Shown one piece after another: positions 45,384 to 53,407 of a stretch of 64,000 nucleotides of DNA (its first letter is position 1; every line of letters starts with the position of its first letter). The DNA lies in assembly GCF_000314975.1 (NCBI RefSeq), contig NZ_BAEN01000049.1, positions 124,001 to 188,000 on the forward strand, in the 5' to 3' direction. Source of the stretch: Aliiglaciecola lipolytica E3 (GTDB lineage Bacteria > Pseudomonadota > Gammaproteobacteria > Enterobacterales > Alteromonadaceae). The notes under the pieces were generated by a model that made no database searches, was not told the DNA's origin, and saw only the letters and a program-made list of their open reading frames with translations. The translations under genes and the position numbers were made by a program.

Positions 45384-47537
45384 ATGGAAAAAGCGAATAA
45401 CGAAACTCAAACAACGGCAGAAAATAACGCCTTTACCTTAGATGTCCATGACAATGGCGTAGCAATCTTAAGCATGGATGTTCCTGGCGAATCGATGAAT
45501 ACCCTGAAAATGGAATTTGCAGAACAAATTTCGGCTATGTTGGATGAAATCGAAAGCAACAATAAGATAAAAGGGGTTGTTGTTATCAGCGGTAAAGATA
45601 GCTCTTTTGTTGCAGGCGCAGACATTAGTATGTTGGCGTCTTGTGAAACCGCGCAAGATGTAGAAGCGATTTCAACTGGCGGGCAACAAATTTTTCAACG
45701 AATAGAAAATATGCAAGCCCACTTTGTTGCTGCCATTCATGGTCCAGCCTTGGGGGGCGGTCTTGAACTCGCTTTGGCGTGTCATTCAAGAATATGTACG
45801 GACGATAAAAAGACCCAAATGGGTTTGCCTGAAGTTCAGCTAGGGTTGCTGCCAGGTAGCGGTGGAACACAAAGATTACCGCGATTGATTGGTATTCAGC
45901 AAGCTATGAAAATGATGCTCACTGGCTCACCAGTGCGCGCTAAACAAGCGCTAAAATATGGCATAGTTGATGACATGGTACCACGCTCTATATTAATGGA
46001 TGTGGCTATCGAACTGGCGCAAAAACCTAAGCCGCAACCGAAACCTGTAAAGTTAAATCTAATGGGGCAGTTTTTAGAAAAAACGCCAATTGGTCGCAAT
46101 ACCATGTTCAAACAGGCTAGAAAACAGACCTTGAGTAAAACCAAAGGTAATTATCCTGCTCCAGAACTGATTATAGATTGTATCGAAACAGGAATTGATA
46201 AAGGCATTCAAGAAGGAATGTCAGTTGAAGCGAAGAACTTTGCTTATCTGGTTATGACACCTGAGTCTGAGCAATTACGTAATATCTTTTTCGCAACCAC
46301 CGAAATGAAAAAAGAAACTGGCGTGACCGGTGTTGAACCAGGTCAACTGAAAAAGGTGGGTATTCTGGGTGGCGGTTTGATGGGCGGAGGTATTGCTTTT
46401 GTTACTGCAACTAAAGCTGGCTTGCCTGCCAGAATCAAAGACATTCGTTCTGAAGGGATCGCTAATGCAATGAAATATTCGTTTGATCTTTTAAACAAAA
46501 AGGTTAAGCGTCGATTTATTCCCAAATCTGAAATGCAGAAGCAAATGTCGCTATTGACTGGCAGTATTGATTACTCGGGATTTGGCGATGCTGATGTGGT
46601 TATTGAAGCTGTTTTCGAAGATTTAGAATTGAAGCAATCCATGGTTCATGACGTAGAAACCCATTGTAATGAAAATACTATCTTTGCGTCTAATACATCA
46701 TCTATCCCGATTGGACAGATAGCTGAGAAGGCCGCACGACCAGAACAGGTTATCGGACTTCATTACTTCTCTCCAGTGGATAAAATGCCGCTTGCAGAAG
46801 TAATTGCCCACGACAAGACGTCTGATAAAACCATTTCTACGACGGTTGAATTAGCCCGCAAACAGGGGAAAACGCCTATCGTAGTCAAAGACGGGGCAGG
46901 GTTTTATGTCAACCGAATATTAGCGCCTTACATGAATGAAGCTGCAAATATTTTGTTGGCTGGCGAGCCTATAGAACATATAGATCGTTCTTTGGTGAAA
47001 TTTGGTTTTCCGGTTGGACCGGTTAAATTGTTAGATGAAGTTGGCATTGACGTTGGGACTAAAATTATTCCAATCTTGATGGCTCAATTTGGTGAACGAT
47101 TTAAATCCGCAGAAGCCTTCGATAAAGTGCTAGCTGATGATCGCAAAGGCAAAAAGAACAAACGCGGTTTTTATGCCTATTCTGGCAAGAACCCTGGTAA
47201 AGAAGTTGACGAAAGTGTCTATGAACTTTTGGATATTAAACCTGAGCAAAGTTTAAGTGGTGTGGAAATTTCTGAACGCTGCGTACTGCTTATGTTGAAT
47301 GAAGCTGCTATGTGTCTTGATGAGGGAGTCATACGAAGCCCGAGAGATGGTGATATCGGCGCTATATTCGGTATCGGCTTTCCACCGTTTTTAGGGGGAC
47401 CATTCCGTTATATAGATAAGTTAGGAGCAAAATATGTTGTTGAAAGATTGCAACATAACAGTACGAAGTTTGGAGATAAGTTTCTCCCAGCTCCTAAGTT
47501 GGTTGAAATGGCAGAAAAAGGCGAATCCTTTTATTAA
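45384..47537 (+). CDS. fadJ: FadJ, fatty acid oxidation complex subunit alpha
   Basis: From the ATG at 45384 the protein has 717 residues; AGGGGA 5 bases upstream supports this over the TTG at 45360. The N-terminal enoyl-CoA hydratase domain has [10 protein letters not shown] and [13 protein letters not shown], and the 3-hydroxyacyl-CoA dehydrogenase domain has the NAD-binding loop [14 protein letters not shown] and [11 protein letters not shown]. It should carry out hydration and dehydrogenation, feeding FadI. It lies 10 bases after fadI and is followed by a terminator. Confidence 0.95.
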   Translation: MEKANNETQTTAENNAFTLDVHDNGVAILSMDVPGESMNTLKMEFAEQISAMLDEIESNNKIKGVVVISGKDSSFVAGADISMLASCETAQDVEAISTGGQQIFQRIENMQAHFVAAIHGPALGGGLELALACHSRICTDDKKTQMGLPEVQLGLLPGSGGTQRLPRLIGIQQAMKMMLTGSPVRAKQALKYGIVDDMVPRSILMDVAIELAQKPKPQPKPVKLNLMGQFLEKTPIGRNTMFKQARKQTLSKTKGNYPAPELIIDCIETGIDKGIQEGMSVEAKNFAYLVMTPESEQLRNIFFATTEMKKETGVTGVEPGQLKKVGILGGGLMGGGIAFVTATKAGLPARIKDIRSEGIANAMKYSFDLLNKKVKRRFIPKSEMQKQMSLLTGSIDYSGFGDADVVIEAVFEDLELKQSMVHDVETHCNENTIFASNTSSIPIGQIAEKAARPEQVIGLHYFSPVDKMPLAEVIAHDKTSDKTISTTVELARKQGKTPIVVKDGAGFYVNRILAPYMNEAANILLAGEPIEHIDRSLVKFGFPVGPVKLLDEVGIDVGTKIIPILMAQFGERFKSAEAFDKVLADDRKGKKNKRGFYAYSGKNPGKEVDESVYELLDIKPEQSLSGVEISERCVLLMLNEAAMCLDEGVIRSPRDGDIGAIFGIGFPPFLGGPFRYIDKLGAKYVVERLQHNSTKFGDKFLPAPKLVEMAEKGESFY

Positions 47538-47618
47538 GAGTTGATATTTACTACTGCAAAAATGTGGAGTCGTAAAGTTTCACTTTAATTAAATGCATAA
47601 AAAATGTAAATAAACTGT

Positions 47619-47646
47619 AAAAAACCGAGCTTGTCTCGGTTTTTTT
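47619..47646 (+). terminator. Rho-independent terminator after fadJ
   Basis: AAAACCGAG / CTCGGTTTT with a five-base loop and a run of Ts lies about 80 bases after the fadJ stop. Confidence 0.88.
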
Positions 47647-47729
47647 ATGTGAAACTCATGAAATCTCTAGTTTTGTTGCTGTGGTTGAGTATAATTTGCA
47701 CGAAATTAATGAGCGGAAGGCGAGCATAA

Positions 47730-47927
47730 GTGATATTAGCATTGTTAAGTTGTTTGGTGTTTAGCGTATATTATTATGTTGAAGCATTTAAAAGTGCTTT
47801 ACCTGCCAAAAAGTGGGCGGTGGCTGGTCTGTTTTTGGGGCCAATGGTTTTACCGATGTTTTCTATTTCTCAACGAGTGGCATTGCGCCAGGCGCGTGGG
47901 TTCAATAATTCATTTATATTTGTTTAA
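47730..47927 (+). CDS. Small membrane protein, function unknown
   Basis: The 65-residue frame starts with GTG behind a GGAAGG ribosome-binding site. It has one or two hydrophobic segments (ILALLSCLVFSVYYYV and WAVAGLFLGPMVLPMF) separated by a short basic turn, and a basic C-terminus. I recognise no named family, but the composition and spacing look like a real small membrane protein. A longer overlapping frame at 47776-48000 is less likely because it is not membrane-like and lacks a ribosome-binding site. Confidence 0.55.
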   Translation: MILALLSCLVFSVYYYVEAFKSALPAKKWAVAGLFLGPMVLPMFSISQRVALRQARGFNNSFIFV

Positions 47928-48003
47928 GATGAAAAAAAGAGAGGATATACCTCTCTCTTCAAATACTGTCCATGTCATCTATAAAAGTCCAACGCACTAG
48001 CAC

Positions 48004-48234
48004 TTAAAAACCAATACCACCACCAGGCTTAAGCGCCTTGTTAGTGTCGAATCCGATACCACCGCCAGGCTTAAGTGCCTTGTTAGTGTCAAATCCAATA
48101 CCGCCACCAGGCTTAAGTGCCTTGTTTGACGCAGTAGATACAGTTTTTTGCTGTTCTGCAGTATTTGCGCCGTCTAAAGTTGCGCTCGCAGGAGTTGTAG
48201 TTAGCATTAGTGCTACGGCATACGCTTTTAACAT
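48004..48234 (-). CDS. Small secreted protein with three 14-residue repeats, unrecognised
   Basis: The 76-residue protein has an apparent signal peptide (AYAVALMLTTTPASA), a spacer of about 18 residues and then three copies of NKALKPGGGIGFDT, the last cut after the second F by the stop codon. AAGAGGAA lies 8 bases before the ATG. The repeat copies differ mostly at third codon positions (for example GGT/GGC), which suggests selection on the peptide. After signal cleavage the product would be about 58 residues, Gly-rich and basic, probably periplasmic or secreted. I know no matching family. It lies downstream of the GGDEF/EAL gene on the same strand but has its own leader. Confidence 0.6.
   Translation of the reverse strand: MLKAYAVALMLTTTPASATLDGANTAEQQKTVSTASNKALKPGGGIGFDTNKALKPGGGIGFDTNKALKPGGGIGF
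48007..48126 (-). repeat. Three tandem 42-base repeats within the small secreted gene
   Basis: Two full copies of 42 bases and one of 36 bases encode the NKALKPGGGIGFDT unit. Copies differ at only a few bases, mainly third positions, and keep the reading frame. Confidence 0.9.
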
Positions 48235-48602
48235 CTTTTGGTTCCTCTTAGGTACTTCATAATTTTATTTTAATTTTATGAATGACAATTTTTTGTCAAT
48301 CAATACTGTATCTGCGAGGAGTATGCCAACTTTAGGAATTTGTTGAATAAATTTACCATTAAGTTTTTGAATAGCTTTTAAAAACTAAAAAATAGTATAT
48401 TTATCAATTAGATATGCTTCACCCTATGCTTTAAGGTTTATTATTAAAAAATCTTGATAGTTTATTTGTGTCGCAATTAATCATTCGTCTATTTTCTGAC
48501 GCATCTGTTGTGGTGGGGAAGCTAAAGGGAGTTAATATCTTTTAAATATAGCCAATACTGAAACGCAAACAGGATTAAACATCCAAACATATTATATTGA
48601 AA
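48235..48602. other. Intergenic region between the sensor gene and the repeat-protein gene
   Basis: This 368-base AT-rich stretch holds the ribosome-binding site and candidate promoter of the repeat-protein gene at its lower end. I see no frame of note and no clear terminator for the sensor gene. Confidence 0.55.
48273..48299 (-). promoter_or_regulatory. Candidate promoter of the small repeat-protein gene
   Basis: On the - strand TTGACA (complement of 48294-48299) is followed after 15 bases by TAAAAT (complement of 48273-48278). The -35 box is perfect but the spacing is short. It would give a leader of about 30 bases. Confidence 0.4.
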
Positions 48603-51600
48603 TTAGTTAGCGCCAATTAGTTGACTAATATGAAGATTTTCTGTGAGTAAGCGTTCAAATTTAGTGGAGTTGAGGGGTTTGCTGTACAAATAACCCTGTA
48701 ACATTTCGCAGTCATAGAGGCGTAATATTTCTAATTGCTTTTCTTGCTCTACGCCTTCTGCTACCACTTTTAGGCCGAGGTTGTGTGCAATATTAATAAT
48801 TGCTGCGGTCATGTGTTTATCGACGCTGCTAGTTGCTATGTCGTCGATAAATGCTTTGTCGATTTTAAGTGTATTCAGCGGGAACTTCTTCAAATAAGCT
48901 AGTGATGAATATCCAGTACCAAAGTCATCCAACGCTAAGTGAATTCCTTTCTCACGCAATCGTTGCATCATTTGCAGCGCTTGATCAGGGTTCTGCATCA
49001 AGGTTCCTTCAGTGATTTCACACTCTAAATGCAACGGCGAGAGCCCAACTTTCTGTAAAATACGTGAAATGCGGTCATCCAGGTCTGGTAATTCGAATTG
49101 TCTCGCCGAAATATTTACCGCCACACGCCCAGTAAATAGTCCTTGAGAAACCCAGCGTTTAGTGTCTTCACAGGCTTTGCGTAATACTTGCTCACCGATA
49201 TCAATAATCTGCCCGGTTTCCTCTGCCAGAGGAATAAACTGAGCTGGGCTAACTATGCCTTTTTCGGGGTGCTCAAAGCGCACTAGGGCTTCCATACTGA
49301 CGAGTTTACCCGATGAAATGTCAACTTTGGGTTGATAAAATACAGTAAATAAATCGTCTTTAAGACCATAGCGGATCAGGTTTTCGATTTGTAGTTGACG
49401 AACGGCATTTTGGTTCATTTCGCCGCTAAAGAATTGATATTTGTTACCCCCAGCGTTTTTCGCGAAGTACATTGCCGTATCAGCATTTTTCAATAATTCC
49501 TGGGTGGATGTTCCATCTTCCGGATAGAATGCAATACCGACGCTCGCACCTAACACAAACTCTTGTTTATTGATTAGGAAAGGGTGAGCCATTTGATCTA
49601 AAATTCGCTGAGCATAATGGTTTATGCGCTGCATATCTTCTTCTCGATCGACCAGAATACTAAATTCGTCGCCACCTAAGCGGTAACATGTTGCATTTGT
49701 GCCGGTAATTTTTTGCAGTCTTTTACCTATGTGCTTAATTAAGATATCCCCGGTTTGATGTCCTAGAGAATCGTTAATTTTCTTGAAATTATCCATATCC
49801 AGACAGACTAATGCGTGGGGCACATCTTTTCTCACCAAGTTATTGTGGCTAGCTTGGAAAAAAGATCTATTCGGCATTTCAGTGAGTGGATCGGTGTTGG
49901 CTAATTTCAATAACTCTTTTTCAGTACTCTTACGTGATGTGATATCAGAAAACACGCCAACATAGTGAGTCGTTTTACCATCTTCACCATGGATAGCATC
50001 TACATTTAATTCCATCTCGTAACGCTCGCCATTTGCACGACGTGATTCAACTTCGCCATTCCAATTGCCTTTTTGGCGTAATGCTTTCTTCACTTCTTCT
50101 GTGAACGCTTCAGGGTATTGGTTAAACTTGAGGTAACTTGCTAACCCTTGCTCTCGTGTTTCTCCAGTGTATTCGCAGTAGGACTGATTAACTGAAATAA
50201 AACGGAAAGTGGTATCAGCAATAAAAACGCCATCGGAAATCGTTTCAATTGAGCGTTCGTAAAGCTTTAGCTGTTCTTCAGCTTGTTTTAAATGACTGAT
50301 GTTTTTTAGTGTTCCAGTCATGCGTATGGGTTGGTCGTTGTTGTCACGTTTTACTATCATGCCGCGATCTAAAATCCATACCCATTCTCCGTTAAAGGTA
50401 CGAGCCCGATAGGTAACCTGAAAAAAGTCTGACTTTTTATCGATATGAGTTTGTAGCGCTTCTTGTACGCGCAGCATATCGTTAGGATGAATGTTTGCTT
50501 GGTAAGAGCTATTAGAACGGATACCATCTTGAGGAAAGTCCATAGTTCCCCAGGTATTTGCACGATAGACTTGACCGCGGTAAACATCCCAATCCCATAG
50601 TTCGTCACCACTGCTCCACAGCGTTAACTTTAATCGCTCTTCACTTTCTTTAATGGCGTTTTGTACGGCAAGCTTGCGCTTGTATTGTCTTAACATTAAT
50701 AACAACACAAGAATAGCTGACATGCCGTACAACAACATTGCTGGCGTATCTAACCAGAAAGGTGGGGATATTGCGATATTTAGCGTGGCAGATTCAGACC
50801 ATGGACCTTCGTCTATGCGACCTTGAACTTCAAAAACATGGTTTCCGTAGGTCTCAATTGAAAACGAAGCAAACTGACTTTTGCTGTCATCGTTGCCTGT
50901 TTCAATCCAGGTATCTCGCCAACCCAATAATCTATATCGATAATTTAACTTATCTTCATGTAATGAATTGATATGATCAAATTCAATGGAAAACGGAATG
51001 TCTTGATAAGATAACGAGATGTTATTAGTTAATTCAATGGGCACTATCAATGGTGAGTTTTCAACGCCTACTAAAACAGGTTTGTTGTGGATTCTAAGAC
51101 CTGTAATTTTGGGCGCAGGAAAAACCGATAAGGACTGAAATTCAGCGTTAATATTCTGGGCTTTTTGATTGAAATTATCTAATTTTTCTCGATTAAATAC
51201 GTGGAACCCATTTGTTCCACCAAAAAATAGTAAGCCTTCTTTTGTCATCAAGGTCGCGCCTTGATTCAAATCATTATAATCCAGTGTCTTTCTGGGAATA
51301 AATTCAAGTAGTTTTCCCGTTTGTAAGGATATTTGCCAAATTTCTGATTGACTACCTTGCCAAACAGATGTCTGGTCTTGGGTATCTAAAACCGAATTGA
51401 CAGTGAGTCCTCTGACATTGTAACCACGAGGGTGGATCTGCTCTATAGGTGCATATGTTTGTTTATCTAGCTTGAATATTCCATGTTTACCTGTGGATGC
51501 CCAAAATGCGTCATCGGTCTCATGAATATTAAAAACAACAGGTTGTGCCTCATCTAAATTATTCTGCAATAGGATATTTTTGAAATTTAAATAATTTTCG

Positions 51601-53147
51601 TCAGTAACAACAATGCCTGAATCGGTTTTAAGCCAAATGTTATTTTGACTATCAAATAAAAGTGGGGCAATCACCTGACTTTTTAAATTCTTGAAGGATA
51701 TTTCACTGCTAGGTTGTTGAAGATCAGTTGCATTGACTTTGAAAAAGCGTTCTTCTCCGTCCTTTATCCAAAACTGTCCACTCATTGGTTGCAATTCAGT
51801 TATTGGGATACCGTCAAATAACGTTTTGACATGCGTTAAGGTCCCGTTATTGTGAGCGTATATATGAATACCGGTATCAGTTGCTAACCATAAACGTTTT
51901 TTCTCATCGACTTCCAAATCCCAAACTAAATTAGTCGAACCTTGTAAAAATCGTTTGAACTCGCCAGTTTTCGTATCGTAAAGACTAATTCCGCCACTTA
52001 ATGCGGCTATCCAGATGGCATCGTTTCCATTATCAGCAAATGCCCAAACGCTATTATTTATACTTGATAAAGACTTGGCGTCTATAACTTTGAAATGTTT
52101 AATGATCGAAAAAGATTCATGGTACTGAAAGAGACCGGACGTATGCGTACCAAACCAAATTGAATTATTCTGGTCTTTATAAGCCTTTATAATAAATGGG
52201 TTAGATAAACCAACATAATGGCCGTTTTCTTTACTGATGGAAAATACAGAGTCTGCGGCGGGGTCAAAAATACTAATACCATTAGTGGTCGCCAACCAAA
52301 TCTTATTATCTTCTTCAATAATAGATCGCACAACATTACTGACAATTTGTAAATTGTCTTGTCGAAATGCATCAAGTTGCATCTCTAATTGGTAATCTTC
52401 AGATAAAACAATGGCACCTTGCATTGTGCCTAACCAATACTGTTGGTCGATTTTAACTATATCAAAAACGGTTCTGGCATCTAAGTTGATATTCCAAGGG
52501 TTTTCATCGTTTAAGCTGTATAAATTATTGGTTTTAGGATCTAAACCAAAAATACCGTTTCCTTCAGTGCCCAACCAAATAATATCTTGTTCAACATAAA
52601 TGGTTCTGACGATATCATTTAACTCTACAGCATTGTTAAATTCGACCTTAGTAAAATCATCCTGCTCAGGATTGTATTGATATAAATACTTATTCCCAGA
52701 AAAGAGAAGTTGGCCCTGAAGAGTTTCACCTATTGCCCAAAAGTTATTGGTTCCAATATTAGAGTTTTTAGCGCTATAAACTTGAAATTCGTCTTTTTCA
52801 GGTAGGTATTTGCCTATCGCCCCTAGAGTTGTAAACCACAAATTATCGTTCGAATCGATGAATAATTTGCGGAACATTTCGATAGGGAATTGTTTACCTT
52901 CGGGCATTCTTGGCGTGTATTGCTTAAATTCACTGCCATTAAAACGGTTTAGACCGTTTATAGTTGCGACCCAAATGTAGCCATTTTTGTCTTGAATGAT
53001 ATCTAAAACAGAACTTTGTGACAGGCCATCTTGCACAGACAAATGCTGCAAATCAATGTCCGCTACATTAGCGTAACTTTTTGAATTGAACAGACTTAAT
53101 AACGCAAATAATGCGATTAGCCAGTTAGATCGATATAACTGTCTCAA
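48603..53147 (-). CDS. Membrane sensor with two-component-type propeller, PAS, GGDEF and EAL domains
   Basis: The 1,514-residue protein has a signal peptide, a periplasmic seven-bladed-type propeller array (repeats such as IWVATINGLNRFNG, IWLGTEGNGIFGLD, IWFGTHTSGLFQYH), a Y_Y_Y domain, one membrane segment at about 800-820, two PAS domains (about 840-1070), a GGDEF domain with an intact RLGGDEF motif near 1156 and an EAL domain with EALVRFE near 1285. Both catalytic motifs look intact, so it could make or break cyclic di-GMP in response to a periplasmic ligand, perhaps a polysaccharide breakdown product. Direction of net activity is not readable from sequence. Confidence 0.92.
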   Translation of the reverse strand: MRQLYRSNWLIALFALLSLFNSKSYANVADIDLQHLSVQDGLSQSSVLDIIQDKNGYIWVATINGLNRFNGSEFKQYTPRMPEGKQFPIEMFRKLFIDSNDNLWFTTLGAIGKYLPEKDEFQVYSAKNSNIGTNNFWAIGETLQGQLLFSGNKYLYQYNPEQDDFTKVEFNNAVELNDIVRTIYVEQDIIWLGTEGNGIFGLDPKTNNLYSLNDENPWNINLDARTVFDIVKIDQQYWLGTMQGAIVLSEDYQLEMQLDAFRQDNLQIVSNVVRSIIEEDNKIWLATTNGISIFDPAADSVFSISKENGHYVGLSNPFIIKAYKDQNNSIWFGTHTSGLFQYHESFSIIKHFKVIDAKSLSSINNSVWAFADNGNDAIWIAALSGGISLYDTKTGEFKRFLQGSTNLVWDLEVDEKKRLWLATDTGIHIYAHNNGTLTHVKTLFDGIPITELQPMSGQFWIKDGEERFFKVNATDLQQPSSEISFKNLKSQVIAPLLFDSQNNIWLKTDSGIVVTDENYLNFKNILLQNNLDEAQPVVFNIHETDDAFWASTGKHGIFKLDKQTYAPIEQIHPRGYNVRGLTVNSVLDTQDQTSVWQGSQSEIWQISLQTGKLLEFIPRKTLDYNDLNQGATLMTKEGLLFFGGTNGFHVFNREKLDNFNQKAQNINAEFQSLSVFPAPKITGLRIHNKPVLVGVENSPLIVPIELTNNISLSYQDIPFSIEFDHINSLHEDKLNYRYRLLGWRDTWIETGNDDSKSQFASFSIETYGNHVFEVQGRIDEGPWSESATLNIAISPPFWLDTPAMLLYGMSAILVLLLMLRQYKRKLAVQNAIKESEERLKLTLWSSGDELWDWDVYRGQVYRANTWGTMDFPQDGIRSNSSYQANIHPNDMLRVQEALQTHIDKKSDFFQVTYRARTFNGEWVWILDRGMIVKRDNNDQPIRMTGTLKNISHLKQAEEQLKLYERSIETISDGVFIADTTFRFISVNQSYCEYTGETREQGLASYLKFNQYPEAFTEEVKKALRQKGNWNGEVESRRANGERYEMELNVDAIHGEDGKTTHYVGVFSDITSRKSTEKELLKLANTDPLTEMPNRSFFQASHNNLVRKDVPHALVCLDMDNFKKINDSLGHQTGDILIKHIGKRLQKITGTNATCYRLGGDEFSILVDREEDMQRINHYAQRILDQMAHPFLINKQEFVLGASVGIAFYPEDGTSTQELLKNADTAMYFAKNAGGNKYQFFSGEMNQNAVRQLQIENLIRYGLKDDLFTVFYQPKVDISSGKLVSMEALVRFEHPEKGIVSPAQFIPLAEETGQIIDIGEQVLRKACEDTKRWVSQGLFTGRVAVNISARQFELPDLDDRISRILQKVGLSPLHLECEITEGTLMQNPDQALQMMQRLREKGIHLALDDFGTGYSSLAYLKKFPLNTLKIDKAFIDDIATSSVDKHMTAAIINIAHNLGLKVVAEGVEQEKQLEILRLYDCEMLQGYLYSKPLNSTKFERLLTENLHISQLIGAN

Positions 53148-53407
53148 ATCGTATTTTCACTTATCAATAATGCATTTTGTTCTATTATTATTATTGTTTT
53201 CATAACAAGCAAAGATAACGTGTCGAATTAAGGTAGTTAATATGCCCAAATTAAGCGCGCTGTACAAGGTTTAGGTGTGTTGATTGTGTGGAAAATAACA
53301 ATTTTTTACGTTTTCGTTCAATTATCGTTCTAAAAACCTTATGTTAATACGTTAACTTAAGTTATTTTACATTTTTATAACATGTGGGCTGCGTTAATTT
53401 ACATCGT

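Noticed and set aside
47776-48000. 74-codon frame overlapping the small membrane protein gene
   Set aside because: No ribosome-binding site and no recognisable composition; the GTG frame at 47730 has a better start and a membrane-like sequence.
48007-48126. Three tandem repeats as a CRISPR array
   Set aside because: The repeats are directly adjacent without spacers and keep a protein reading frame.
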